DNA of 64,000 bases from Ecdyonurus torrentis (GCA_949318235.1 CASGGR010000028.1:186001-250000); one strand, 5' to 3'. Counted from the first letter of the stretch, positions 27,465 to 38,244 are shown. The notes: a model not told the origin generated them from the letters alone. Program-made: numbers and translations.

Positions 27465-28078
27465 TTTTTTTAAATTTTTGAAGATACCATATTTTTATTA
27501 TCCTAATGTGTATCACTGTGCAAAATTTCAGATTTTTCTTTCTTCATAATAGTTTTAGTAAATTAAATCCCGCAGAAGTACTTGATTTCCCGCCTTTAAC
27601 ATACCTATATATGAATTTACATTTTAAATATTACGTAATATCGTTAAATTATAACAATAATATTTTTCTTATGTTAAGTAAAGTGGCATTTTAAAATTGC
27701 GTTTTGCAAAGTGTACTTTAGCAGATATTGTTTTGTATACTGATGGTCAGTGATGGTATATATATAAGAGAAAGAAAGGAAATAAATAATTTTGAAAGTT
27801 GCTCCTATATTTTCTTTTAGATGATTCTTTAGGATAATAATTTTAAATATTCAATGAAAAACGGAATAAAAAAAAAGCGTAAACATATTAAATATTACGT
27901 TTGATTATATAATATTTTATATGACTGATAAAAAAGTTAAAATAAAACCTCTATAATATTTATTACTTTAAAGTAAAGTGAATAATTTTATACTACGGAA
28001 TTTGACTAAAAAGTTTTTGTTATAAAGAAAGAAAAATCTAAAATTTGGCACAATGATATACAGTATAGGATACTAATT
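27465..28078 (-). repeat. 0.62-kb direct repeat, copy 2
   Basis: Second copy of the 25978-26617 repeat. Its last base abuts the ATGAC that resumes the Maverick polymerase, so it forms the right edge of the 19-kb insertion. Confidence 0.85.
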
Positions 28079-28083
28079 ATGAC
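28079..28083. repeat. Candidate 5-bp target duplication, right copy
   Basis: ATGAC, identical to 9048-9052; polymerase coding resumes directly after it. Confidence 0.6.
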
Positions 28084-29242
28084 TCACATAAAGATTTACC
28101 ATTCTTGCTTGAGACAAAAACACCTCCAGAAGGTAAGCATCTAAAACTTCTAACAACATTATTTCATAAAGAAAAATGTGTAGTACATTATAGATTACTG
28201 CAGCAAGCTCTTAAGCATGGACTTGAAATCAAAAAAGTTCATAAGTTCATAGAATTATTTCTTTTTCACAATCAGCATGGTTGCAAGATTATATCATGGT
28301 AAATACAAACAAAAGTAACGCAGTACAGAAAGCATTTGAGAAAGCCTTTTACAAGCTCATAAATAATGCCGTATTTGGGAAGACAATGGAGAAAGTAAGA
28401 AATAGTATCATCCTCGAGTTATTGAACAACATAAAACGACTACGTTAACTAATTAAAAGCCCTTTCTTTAAAAGAAGAATAATTTATGATGACAATTTAT
28501 GTGCAGTTTTAAGTCAAAGTAAAACTGTTCTATTGAATAAGCCAATATATGTTGGTATGGCTATATAAGATCTTTCAAAATATCTAATGTATGAGTTTCA
28601 CTATTATATTTTGATACCACGCTATGGTGCTGCCCTCTCGTTGTGTTATATGGACACAGATTCATATATTTATTTCCTGAGAGGTATTGACATCTACAAG
28701 GAAATGAAAAAACATCTAAATGACGATACATCAGATTATCCTAGCACACATACGTTATTTAGCGAATATAATTAGAAATTACTGGGAAAATTTAAAGACG
28801 AGGCTAATTCAAATCTAGTTGAGTTGTTCGTTGGCCTAAAGGCAAAAATGTATGCCATTAAATATGTCGGTAAGGTAATGAAGCGTGCTAGAGGTGTTAA
28901 ACGACATGCAATAAAACAAAAAATTGGTATTAGATATTACATCGATGTCTAAAGGAGAGCACTATTGAACGTACATCATTTAGAATGCTTAGTTGCAAAG
29001 ATTATGAATTATTTACTAAACAGGTAACTAAAGTCTCACTCTCATTATCTGATGACAAAAGATTTATAATGCCAAACTTAGTGGACACACTTACTCATGG
29101 TCATAAAGATATATAAAGCATTATTAATCAGACAGCTCGCGTTGTTATGAATACAGATCACATTATCGATGAGCCTAAAGAACCTTTAGTTATTGCTCAA
29201 GTTGATGTTGAAAGCAGTGATGATGATAGTTATTATGAATGA
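28084..29242 (+). pseudogene. polB: Maverick DNA polymerase B, C-terminal half
   Basis: Continues the polymerase interrupted at 9052: SHKDLPFLLE, HYRLLQQALKHGLEIKKVHK, then in another frame AFEKAFYKLINNAVFGKTMEK (motif B region; family consensus FYK..NNA.FGK), KPIYVGMAI and YMDTDS (about 28650, motif C with both aspartates). Downstream come YDLSKYLMYEFHY-like spacing and LVELFVGLKAKMYAIKY. The gene ends with an acidic tail (ESSDDDSYYE) at 29242. Damage includes frame changes near 28255-28300 and 28940-28960 and stops at 28446-28448, 28566-28568, 28773-28775 and 29115-29117. Together with 6640-9052 this covers a complete but dead protein-primed polymerase. Confidence 0.9.
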
Positions 29243-29475
29243 TAAGTGTAAATGCACTATGTTTGTATTTATTTTTACAAATTGTAAATTTCTATGCTTG
29301 ATATTTGTGTTCGTGTATAGTATATATTATACTTGTTTATGTATTACTTTTTTGATATGATTATTTTTTTTGTATTATAATCAGATCATGTAAAAAAAAT
29401 AAAAAAATTATCTCCAATAATAATAAAAAATGTATAAATTTATAAACAATTACAAAACTCATTTAGTTATAATCG
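29243..29475. other. Spacer between polymerase and ATPase
   Basis: AT-rich; no gene seen. Confidence 0.5.
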
Positions 29476-30147
29476 GAATCATGCAGTGGCAACATGCTTT
29501 TTCTTCAATTATTGCAGGTCCTACAGCATGTTAGAAAAGTGTTTTTGTTTTTAAATTTCTTCAAAATATTAATCATATGATTAATGTTAAAATTAAACAG
29601 ATAATTTGGTGTTATGGAGAAAGTCAACCTTTACATGATAAATTAAAATCAAGTATTAAAACTCCTATTAAGTTTATAAAAGGATTGCCGGATTTAGATG
29701 ATATTGCAATAGACAACCAGGCTCAAGGTAGACTTTTAAATATTAACGATTTAATGAAAGAGTCTAATAGAAGTATTGTTGATTTATTTTCAAAAGGAAG
29801 TAATCATAGGAACATAAGTGTCATATTTATTACACAAAACATCTTTCATCAAGGTAAATGAAGTAGAGATATGTCACTTAATTCACATTACATAGTATTT
29901 TTTAAAAATCCACAAGAAAAAATTCAAGTCTTAGATTTCGCAAAGCAAGTGTATCCAGAAAATCCTAAATTTTTTCAAGAAGCTTACATCGATGCTCCTT
30001 TAAGACCTCATTTCTACTGATTGAAATGAAGCAGAGTACACCCGACGCTTTCAGGTTTAGAGCTTAGATTTTCCCTGGGGAGTCTAACAGCGTGTACATA
30101 CCCAAACATGGAGGTGTAGATATTTCTCAATATAGTGCTATATAAGA
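29476..30147 (+). pseudogene. Maverick FtsK/HerA-type packaging ATPase
   Basis: DNA-packaging motor ATPase of the Maverick virion module. The start region reads HAFSSIIAGPTA, then a TAG (29533-29535) inside what should be the Walker A loop (GPTxxxKS). Next is QIIWCYGESQPLHDKL, a family signature, and RLLNINDLM at the Walker B position, where the family usually has two acidic residues; here the first is Asn. IFITQNIFHQGK is followed by TGA (29859-29861) where the family has Trp, then SRDMSLNSHYIVFFKNPQ. A frame change near 30020 leads to the C-terminal FRFRA.IFPGE stretch ending about 30147. Walker A disruption and the stops make it nonfunctional. Confidence 0.85.
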
Positions 30148-30179
30148 AAGTAACATGCTTACAATTAAATTAGTTTGTC

Positions 30180-30488
30180 ATGCGTTCCATTAAGAGATAC
30201 TTGCCAGGGCTCGTAAAACTACGTAAGTCTAGAGCTAGAGAACGTCAAAAATTGATGGAAATAGCTGATGTTAAAGTCATTCATGTTATTTGCGAGTGTG
30301 CCCATAATTGTTAAAATAGCATCATCCCTCTAAATTCTTTCCAGTACAAAACGTTATCACGTTATAAACGCAACTTGCGTCGTCTTGTAAGAAAAGGTGA
30401 ATCTTTGAAACAGAAGCAAAGTATAATAAAACAAAAGGGCGGTTTCTTGCTACCTTTACTTGCTCCACTTATCGGTTTTATTCTTTAA
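30180..30488 (+). pseudogene. Small basic Maverick protein
   Basis: About 100 residues, Arg/Lys-rich (KRYLPGLVKLRKSRARERQK), then IIPLNSFQYKTLSRYKRNLRRL and a hydrophobic C-terminus (KQKGGFLLPLLAPLIGFIL). One in-frame TAA at 30312-30314 separates the halves. A short ORF with an IPL motif and a QKGGFL-PLL tail recurs between ATPase and capsid genes in Maverick-like elements. Its function is not established; a virion core or membrane-active peptide is a guess from composition. Confidence 0.6.
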
Positions 30489-30915
30489 AGTCTTTAATTA
30501 GGATTCACGGGAAGAAAATGTTGCTTAATAACCCCAACGTGCTTAAGCAATTGCGACAATATTCATTAACAAACAACTCTCGACAACTTATATTTGCATA
30601 TGCATAATATTTTACATAGTAAAACAATTGATGATTAGAGTACAATAGCAGTCAGCTTTCAAAAGCTTCGCGGTCTAGAAGTTCTCGCTTAAATAATTTG
30701 TCCATGCATAGTTGTTTGGATTCTTTACTGGGGTTGGGACCTCTCGGGTCGGTGCCGCCGCCGCTCCTACCACGTCCGCAAAGAGCGTTCCAGAACCAGG
30801 AAGCGAAAATTAAAAAAAATACCGGACGCGTTTCCTAACTTTGAACCGGATACAGATATTAACTTTATGCCAGCGCGGGAAATCTTTATACCGGACGCGG
30901 ACTTTTAACAAAACA
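30489..30915. other. Inter-gene region with GC-rich insert
   Basis: Sequence 30735-30790 is unusually GC-rich (gtgccgccgccgctcc). A frame at about 30810-30908 (PNFEPDTDINFMPARE) is open but unrecognised. The string caccctgtata at 30910-30922 is the complement of the tacagggtg found at 63181, so part of this region may be a transposon end. It overlaps where the start of the penton gene would be expected. Confidence 0.35.
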
Positions 30916-31607
30916 CCCTGTATATTTAGGACATGAATTATTGCTGCCCGGAAAGTGGGAGGTGGGAATTGCAGAGATATTTTTCCCCTAACGATGATAG
31001 TCATGACTGTCGAGGAGGCTACCATCACAGTAGCAAATCTTTCTCTTCCTGCAGGACATGTCGAAATCATCAAGCATGTAAGATTGAGTTCCGATTATAA
31101 GGGTTTGGTAGCTTAGGATGCATCACTTTTGTTTCAAATAATTCGCGATGCTTTACGTCCTGCAGGAATAAATGTATATCTTAAAGGTGATGGACGCATT
31201 CTCATGACTGCCGATTCTTATATGAAAAGAATAACTTTCAATGAAAAAATGCGATTAATACTAGGTTTTAAAGAATGCAGCTACGATTTACTAACAACCA
31301 TTAATGCTAAAACCAACAACGTAAAGCGTATCTTACCTCCACAATTACTCATTTCTACCGCTTTAATACATCATCAGCTCGTAGGTACATACGATCAAAT
31401 TTTACGCAGTGTTCGTGTTGACCCGCATTCTTAGGAATATGGATGTATAGGTCATGCAAGATTTGAAACTTTGCAGTATTACGCAGTAGACCATCAAAGG
31501 GTAATGACGTTGGCATCTATATAAAGGACCGATTTGGTAATTGTATCTCATTCGCTAACGGATACTCGACTGTAATACTCCATTTTAGAAAAGTCATAGA
31601 TGGCTGA
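30916..31607 (+). pseudogene. Maverick penton-like minor capsid protein
   Basis: N-terminal LLLPGKWEVGIAEIFFP is the opening strand signature of the Maverick minor capsid (single jelly-roll, penton-type) protein. It continues with ANLSLPAGHVEIIKHVR, LRPAGINVYLKGDGRI, MRLILGF, then LIHHQLVGTYDQILRSVRVD and, after a frame change near 31500, IKDRFGNCISFANGYSTVILHFRK. These match the family order (loop with VG...LR.V, then LHFR close to the C-terminus). Stops occur at 31114-31116 and 31432-31434. It ends at TGA 31605-31607, overlapping the next start by 8 bases. The true start is unclear because the upstream sequence is rearranged. Confidence 0.8.
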
Positions 31608-32088
31608 TCAATATACACTTTACTACATGCGACAGGCTGAAGGGCAAAATGCAGGTACCTTTTATAGTCTAACAATGAAAGGAGATGGGCTCGGCTCTTT
31701 CTTAGGAAATTTATTTCCCAGAGTATTTCCACTTTTGTCTAATGGGGCTAATGTTATGGGTAAGGAAGCTGTATCTACAGGGGTAAATTTGCTTAAAGAT
31801 GCTCTAAACGGACGCAATCTCAAAGAAAGTGTATTTGATAGAGTGATTCAGGCTGGCAGAAATTTAACTGAAAGAGCTGCTAAACGAATGAAGGGTATGG
31901 TAGGTAATGGTTATAAGAAGCGTAAACGGCGGAAGAGAGCTCAGTCTAAAACTGTCACTAAACGAAAAAGGGTTTCTAAGAAACCTAAAAGAACTCGGCG
32001 TGTCAAGATAAGAAGAAAAAAACGGAAGAGGCGTGATATCTTTGGTTTATTATGGCAGCGGTTATTGAAGGGATGCCCAGTGAATTAG
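31600..32088 (+). CDS. Basic Maverick virion protein (pVI/PX-like)
   Basis: Intact 162-codon frame. N-terminal YTLYYMRQAEGQNAG, then a glycine/hydrophobic stretch (GDGLGSFLGNLFPRVFPLL) resembling a membrane-active helix, then KEAVSTGVNLLKDALNG. The C-terminal third (about residues 95-150) is almost wholly Lys/Arg. This two-part layout, directly ahead of the major capsid gene, is constant in Maverick/adintovirus genomes and is compared with adenovirus core or pVI-type proteins; the role in the virion is inferred. It overlaps the previous gene's end by 8 bases and the next gene's start by 37. It is the only Maverick gene here without a stop or frameshift. Confidence 0.8.
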   Translation: MADQYTLYYMRQAEGQNAGTFYSLTMKGDGLGSFLGNLFPRVFPLLSNGANVMGKEAVSTGVNLLKDALNGRNLKESVFDRVIQAGRNLTERAAKRMKGMVGNGYKKRKRRKRAQSKTVTKRKRVSKKPKRTRRVKIRRKKRKRRDIFGLLWQRLLKGCPVN

Positions 32089-33323
32089 ATATTTTCGAAC
32101 AACTTATCATGGAGACTGGTATATTAGGTGGTAATTGGATGTAGTATAAGCCAACGTCTTTTGACGCTGATGCTGCACAGCTCGAGTTTCGCGTGCCTGG
32201 ACAGGGTGATTATTACGTAGATCTAAGTAGGATTATGCTAGACATTAAAGTGAAAATTGTCGAAGAAGATAACACAAGTTTTAATGTTGTAGATGGGGTG
32301 GGGCCTATATTTAATTTATTTGATACGCTCTGTCAAACAAAAAGGTGGAATTTAATCAAAAAGTAGTTTCTGATGCTCTATCACTATAGAGCGTATATTA
32401 AACATTTGTTTAACTTTAACAATATTCTAAAGAAACACATCTCACTGCATCGTTTTGGTATACAGATGACGCAGGTAAATTTGATTCTGGTGATAATGCA
32501 GCATTAGTAAGACGAAAAGGTGTCATGATTGCAAGTAGGTCTTTTAATTTGGCAGGACTATTACATTGCGACCTATTTATACCTCTAAGTATATATTGAA
32601 CGGTACAGATATGCGTTTCAATTTTATCAAAAACAAAATAGAGACATTAGTGTATAAATTGAATAACGCCTAAATTCCTAAAGTTAAAGTCCTCGATGCA
32701 ACTTTATGGATACGTAAGGTTAGAGTTAATCCTAGCATTTTACTTGCTTACGCAAAAAGTCTTAGTTCTCACACCGCTATGTATCCATTTAAACGAGTTA
32801 AATGCATAACTTTACCATACCTTCAGGCTCGCAGTATCATACTATTGAAAATATGTTTCTCGGCAGAATTTTGTATTAAGTTATTATGGGACTCGTATCA
32901 CATAGAGCTTTTAGTAGAGACTTCGCAAACAACCCGTTTAATTTTCAACAATTTGATCTAAACTACTTAACATTGTTTAAAAACGGAGAACTAATGTTTT
33001 TAAGGGCTTACAGTCCTGTATTTGATGACAATGAATTTGCATTTGCTATGCCATATCTTCAATCGTTTATCAATACGGGTAATCATCTTACTGATGATGG
33101 TTTTTGTGTGAATATGAAAGATTGGCAGAGTGGTTTTAAACTCTATCCATTTGATCTCACACCTGACTTATCAGCGCATGAACAGCATTGGTGCATACAT
33201 GAGCAGGGGAATTTACGTTTAGAGTTGGGTTTGAAAAATGCTCTTACGGAGGCAGTTACAATCATCAGTATGCCGAGTTTAGAGCCGTTTTGGAAATTGA
33301 CAAGACACGTTAAATTTCCTTAG
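32052..33323 (+). pseudogene. Maverick major capsid protein (double jelly-roll)
   Basis: Start MAAVIEGMPSELDIFEQ, then EFRVPGQGDYYVDLSRIML, FNLFDTLC, YRAYIKHLFNF, and in further frames NGTDMRFNFI, VLDATLWIRKVRVNPSILL and YPFKRVKC. The C-terminal 145 codons are intact (32886-33323): NPFNFQQFDLNYLTLF, LYPFDLTPDLSAHEQHW, GNLRLELGLKNALTEAV. These fall in the order known for the hexon-like capsid protein that builds the icosahedral shell. A stop at 32141-32143 and several indels (about 32340-32900) break the first two thirds. Downstream is the protease. Confidence 0.87.
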
Positions 33324-33360
33324 ATTATTTCAAGGCTTAGTAAAAAATGATATATAGACA

Positions 33361-33845
33361 ATGAAAAGGATTACAAATATTTCAGTTGTTGCAATGAACT
33401 CTGAGCAGGAGTCTCGCGGGTTAAAGTTTTTTAATAAGCAGAAAAATAATAAGTTTTCAGTTGGTGTTTACGCAGCTCATATGATTCCAAGAAAATTTAA
33501 AAGACCCGCTGCGTTCATTGTCAATACAGATGATTTTAGTCATCCTGGTACACACTGGGTTGCAATGTTTATACCTGCAAAGGGGAAAATTGAATTTTTC
33601 GACAGGTATGGCCTACCGCCTTATGTGTCTAACCATGAAAAGTTCTTAAAAAACATTCTTTTATGCATAATGGCAAAGAGATGCAAAGCCTGACGTCTGC
33701 CGTGTGTGGACATTATTGCTTATTGTTCTTAGCTTCACGCATGAACGGTATATCTATAAAAGAATTTAAAAAACCTTTTACGAGTCACTTAGAAAGAAAT
33801 GACACACTTGTGAAAGAATGTCAAGTTACACACCTGTGTAAATAA
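33361..33845 (+). pseudogene. Maverick adenain-type cysteine protease (frameshifted)
   Basis: Virion maturation protease. Residues visible: THWVAMF with the catalytic His, IEFFDRYG with the Asp, and, in the second frame, MQSLTSAVCGHYC with the oxyanion Gln and catalytic Cys. All active-site positions are kept. The break is a single-base change in an A-run (33648-33653) between the first frame (33361-33693) and the second (33663-33845). The protein is otherwise of normal length, about 160 residues. The position right after the capsid gene is typical. Confidence 0.88.
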
Positions 33846-33974
33846 GAGGCTTAATCAGTTTTGTTGATCAAAGGTCTAACCTTTTTGGTTATTATTATTT
33901 TCAAGTTAGTACATATTTGTGACATACTTTTTTTCTTTTGTTAAGAGAAGTTTAGAATTTTTCCGCTAGAGTTT

Positions 33975-35140
33975 TTGGTGTATAAGAAGAGCTCGCATAG
34001 CCATAGCTCTTCAGTTTGGCATCAAGCAGCATACATGGCACAGAACTTGTCTCAATATCTCAACTTTGAGCCTTTGGTGCATGAAGATACTGCCATGGAT
34101 TGTACGCTATCTAGCAACAACGTCGCACAGCGTTGGCATAAACAAAATGAGATGCTTATAGCTGAACTTAAAACTAGAGAAATTTGTCGTGTGATTTATC
34201 CACTCAACAACAGTGGTTCAAAACAAGTAATCGTGGCATTGGATCCTTCTTAAAATTTTCATCCAATCGTGACGCATGGGAGAGCTGGATGGTTCGGATA
34301 TCGCTTGGATGCTGAAGCATTGGATGTTCTTATAAACAACGTTGCATACATCAATGGCTTCTTCAATCAGCAGCAAACGTCGCAACAGTTTTATGGTCCT
34401 CTGCATTTAAACGTGGTGGACTCGATCGAGTTTCGCAAGAACTAGGGAAAATTGTTGTTTTGCTTTTTAAATAGACTCGAAAACAACTACAAGGTTTGAT
34501 TTGCAAAACCAACATGGAATGGATTTTTAAAGGTGTTACCACTACTTCAACATGTTCGGGATATGTACAAGAGATGGCAGAATGGTGTGCTTGCTATATT
34601 CGTTAGAATCTGCAAAGCTCTGAAGAATAACCTACCATCTAACATCATTAAAAAGCTACCCATCGTTGAAGAACCAGCTACATTTAAGTCTATCCTGAAC
34701 TCTATCAAATTTGAACAAATCCACTATGACGGTAATCCTGCTACCCTGCTCAACGTTTAAAAGTGTTTCTTGGAAATTAGAACCTTCTGTGAGGAGTACA
34801 TCGCCTCTTACATTCCATTCGTGTAAGAAGTATACTATGGATTTCAAGCAACAGCAGAAATCGATACCTTTCGATTGTATAATATCTATCGATATTGATT
34901 TAAAACAAAATTCTCCATGCAGAGTACGTCTTACTTTTAAGACTGTAAAAGTGATCTACTTTAAAGATGATGTAATATCTCAAGAGTCTAGAAGATCAGT
35001 TGACTGGAAGTCGATACAATTGGATAAATATCGATTCAAGAGACGTATTGAAGACTTTGAATCTCTATATAAACAGAAACCATTACTTAAGTGGAAACAA
35101 ATGGTGTTGGAACAGTGTGTGTGTGTTGGGAGAAAAATTA
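33975..35140 (+). pseudogene. Unrecognised Maverick-associated gene, broken
   Basis: A run of coding-like segments on the plus strand: 33975-34253 (NFEPLVHEDTAMDC, REICRVIYPLNNSGSKQV), then after a TAA HPIVTHGRAGWFGYRLDAE and YINGFFNQQQTSQQFYGPLH to about 34440. These are followed by 34533-34760 (VRDMYKRWQNGVL, IIKKLPIVEEPATFKSIL) and 34830-35140 (SIPFDCIISIDIDLKQ). Codon-like composition and its place just after the protease suggest it belongs to the element. Several stops and frame changes. I do not recognise the family. It ends in an A-run before the LINE. Confidence 0.5.
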
Positions 35141-35189
35141 AAAAAAAAAAAAAAAAAAACATACGTGTTTCTAGGCCTACAGGGGATCC

Positions 35190-36487
35190 CTTTACGTATT
35201 AATCTAGATTGGTCTAAAGCCTTTGATAAGGTCCCTCATAAAAGACTTATTTCTAAGCTATGGAGCTATAAAGTTCGTGGCAGCACGCTTAACTGGGTTC
35301 GCTCATTTCTCTCTGGTAGGACGCAAACTGAAGTTAATCGTGGTGCGTCTTCCAGGGTTGAGAGGGTGTGCTCAGGGGTCTGCCAGGGGTCATGTATCGG
35401 GCCGCTTTTATTCTCCATATTTATGATGGAACTACCTAAGGCTGTTCTTTCTTTTTTTGCTCAGTATGCGGATGATAGTTCATTGTTTAAACCAATTAGA
35501 AATGAAAGTGATGTTTGTGATCTCCAAAAAGATTTTGACTCTGTACATATATGGTGTAACAACAACGGCATGAGCTTGAATGCTAGTAAAAGTGTTCACT
35601 TAAAAATTACAAAAACAGTCAACAATATTCCATCAGCATATACCATTAAAAAAATAACATTCCAGTTCAAAGTAATATTAAATGTTTAGGCGTAAATATT
35701 ACTGATGACTTAAAATGGAATTATCATGTTAATATTGCTGTTGCAAAATCTTACAAAATTATTGGTATGTTACGCAGATCTCTGACAGGTACTAGGCGTG
35801 CGGCGCTTAGATTGGCTTATCTCACTCTAGTTCGTCCAGTTTTTTTGTACGGTACCCCAGCGTGGCACCCTGTCACTGCTTGTAATCTTAAAAAACTGGA
35901 AAAGGTTCAGAACTGTGCCACACGTCTGATTCTTGGTAGAGATTCGTTCCATTAAACCAGTGGTACGAAGCGTAAACATAATAGGAAAACTCGTAATCAA
36001 ATGTGCAAAATCCCTCCAATAAGCGATGTGTTGTATCGTCAAGATGTTATATTTTTGCACAAGTGTATTCAGGGGGATGTAGATATGCCAATATTCTCTG
36101 ACGCTAGAATCTCCATACGTACTAAACCTAGTAAGTTGCGAGGGGGGGATAGTATTGAGTATGTTGTTCCACGTATTTCAGCAGCATATTACAATACTTC
36201 TTTCTTTCCCCGTAGTGTTAATTTATATAATAAGTTGGAAACTAGCGTCAGAAACATGTCATCCTCTAAGTTTAAAACTTGTGTTTAGTCATGTATGTTT
36301 TTAAACAATAATTTTATGTATCTTACTTTTCTTAATATATTATACTATTTATCATCTATTGGGATATCAAATTTTGTATGGGCTTTGCCTTTTTTGATCT
36401 CCTGTTGAGCAACCTCTTTGACAATGTGCAATGTTTGTATTGTGATATTTTGCTCAATAAAATCATTATTATTATTATTATTATTAA
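35190..36487 (+). mobile_element. 5'-truncated LINE with reverse transcriptase (CR1/Jockey-like)
   Basis: Reverse transcriptase from the middle palm onward: NLDWSKAFDKVPHKRLISKL, CSGVCQGSCIGPLLFSIF and QYADDSSLF (catalytic YADD at about 35465-35476), then the C-terminal region GTRRAALRLAYLTLVRPVFLYG and PAWHPVTACNLKKLEKVQN, and FFPRSVNLYNKL near the end. Frame changes near 35670 and 35955-36000. No endonuclease domain is present, so the copy is 5' truncated. It ends in aataaaatc followed by (att)n to 36487, a microsatellite-type tail typical of CR1-like LINEs rather than poly(A). Confidence 0.9.
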
Positions 36488-36587
36488 AAAAATGGGAAAC
36501 GCGCCAAGTATGCAACCTTTTGGGTGGTGTGGAATAGCATATGGCTTTTTTTTACATCTTTAAAGCGCATGCGCAGTATTTTTTCAC

Positions 36588-36596
36588 TATATAAGC
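36588..36596 (+). promoter_or_regulatory. TATA box
   Basis: ctatataagc, followed about 70 bases later by an ATG at 36659. A candidate promoter at the start of the accessory region. Confidence 0.45.
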
Positions 36597-36658
36597 AGCG
36601 CAGTATTTTAAGACTTAACTGTTTACTTTGAGAATTTGGTCACTGCACTCCAGTTTTC

Positions 36659-36796
36659 ATGGGTAATTTTATTTTAGATTTGAAGAGGAATAATTTGTAT
36701 AATATAAGTGATTATACTTCTTCTAATCTTATTATATTTATATCCTCTCCTCTCGTCTCCGGTTATATCCTCTCCTCCGCATACAGTGCAAAGTAA
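36659..36796 (+). CDS. Small ORF downstream of TATA box
   Basis: Forty-five codons (starts MGNFILDLKRNN, contains LIIFISSPLVSGYIL). It is the first ATG after the TATA box at 36588, so it may be translated, but the product is not recognised and the length is within chance. Confidence 0.25.
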   Translation: MGNFILDLKRNNLYNISDYTSSNLIIFISSPLVSGYILSSAYSAK

Positions 36797-36972
36797 CCTC
36801 CCCGCCGAAAAGATTGATGGTAACTTCTTAAACATAGATGAAAGTGATGAATGCAAATGTCATTAATTTTGCTTATGCTGTATATTTTTATGTGAATTAT
36901 TACATTGTTTTTTATAATAAATGTAAAACTTTGGAGGGGAGTTAAAAAAGTAGGGGGAAAGGAGGAGGGAAA

Positions 36973-36981
36973 CCGTCTATA
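36973..36981 (+). promoter_or_regulatory. TATA box of the IAP-like gene
   Basis: tctatataaac lies about 67 bases upstream of the ATG at 37044, giving a short leader; the nearby string aggtgctctatatc could hold the start site. Confidence 0.6.
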
Positions 36982-37043
36982 TAAACTCAGGTGCTCTATA
37001 TCTATTTCAACAGTAAGTTTAAACACTGAAAGAGAGAAACATC

Positions 37044-37734
37044 ATGGCTATGAGAACAATGTCGGATGCCTCAACTCAAACCCGCTCTGTTTATTTTTCA
37101 TCTCTAGCACAGCGAAGTGTGTCTTTAGTAGATTCGTCGACACCAATAAGTGAGCAACCTACTACATTACAAACTCCTCATCAAGCTGAAAATGTTGTTG
37201 GTAATACAGTTCAAATAGAACAGCGTAACGTACCAAAATTTCCTGAATATGCATTGCTGAATAGCCGTGTGGACACTTTCGGACCTTGGCCTATACAGAT
37301 GGTTCAACGTCCTAAAGAACTTGCACAAGCTGGATTATTTTACTCTGGAAAATGTGATAGGTGCACCTGTCATTACTGTGGTCTATCTATTTGTTATTTT
37401 CAACCTAATAATGACATACTTTTAGTTCATATCAGCTGCACCAAGAAGTTTAGGGTCCCCTGTGACTATCTCGATAGAGTGAAAGATATTTTACAATCGG
37501 AGGAAAATGACGAAAAATTGATGATTAAAAAAGTGTTAAAAGGAAAAAAGTAATGTTACTCATACTGAGCATAAAGATACCTTTCTTTTGTGTTTATGTT
37601 TAACAAATAAACTTGACGTCGTATATCAACCTTGTGGTCCTGTTGCTTTATGTGTCAATTGTGTTTTAAATTTAAAACATTGTCCTTTATGTAGAAAGCT
37701 AATTGTGACTTTTATACGTGTTTACCTGCTTTGA
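37044..37734 (+). pseudogene. IAP-like protein: BIR domain plus degenerate RING, one frameshift
   Basis: The first frame (37044-37553, 169 residues) has a Ser/Thr-rich N-terminus and then a BIR domain: RVDTFGPWP, LAQAGLFYSGKCDRCTCHYC (the first zinc Cys pair and the conserved Asp before it), a His at NDILLVH and a final PCDYL. The His-to-last-Cys spacing is a few residues longer than usual. A second frame (about 37550-37734) reads as a C-terminal RING: NKLDVVYQPCGP, LCVNC, CPLCRKLIV. It lacks two usual zinc ligands: the first Cys is shifted (CLC, not CxxC) and PCGP replaces PCGH. The frames meet at a six-A run (37544-37549). BIR+RING proteins block apoptosis by binding caspases and marking them for degradation. 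The gene has its own TATA box and sits at the Maverick's end. It may be element cargo or a captured host gene. Confidence 0.75.
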
Positions 37735-37911
37735 TGTATGTGTTTTATTGTTTGTATAAGTATAAGCAATATTGTTTATATATAAATATGTTTGAAAAAT
37801 ATTGATAAAAAAAATAATTTAAAATTTAAAAAAATAGTTTTATTTACAAAAATGAATACATCTTTTATCATAGTTATAGATAATCATCGTATCATAAATT
37901 TACAATATGGA

Positions 37912-38244
37912 CTAAAGATTTTTAACTATGAGTCCACAAACATTGCGTTTCAAACGATCTTTAACTCCATCCCAATGGAAACCATATCTCGCTAGATCAC
38001 TAACAGGCACAACAAATTTCCAAGTTCTGGGGTATGTGTCTAATCGCTCTCCCATACTCAGCATTATATCTTGCAATTTAACCAAAGACGTGGAAATGTC
38101 ACTACATGTTAAAAGAGGAAGTTGCATGTAGTTTAATACCAATCTTGATTCAGCATTATTTTGCCCTTCATGTTTCTTAGCAGCAAAAATAGATGCATTA
38201 TAATTAGTTACTTGGTTCTTGGCAAATTTACCCGTGCGGTGGGA
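37912..38244 (-). pseudogene. BIR-like remnant, convergent with the IAP-like gene
   Basis: Open for 110 codons with no good start. The C-terminal half reads GERLDTYPRTWKF, then VSDLARYGFHWDGVKDRLKR and NVCGLIVKNL, following BIR order: R..T..W, LA..GF.W.G..D, then a Cys pair position. The first zinc Cys position holds Arg (four after the Asp); the second Cys (seven after) is present. The frame stops at 37912-37914 before the rest of the domain, so it is truncated and one ligand short. The N-terminal part (NYNASIFAAKKHEGQNNAESR) is unrecognised. It faces the BIR+RING gene, with stops about 180 bases apart. Confidence 0.6.
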
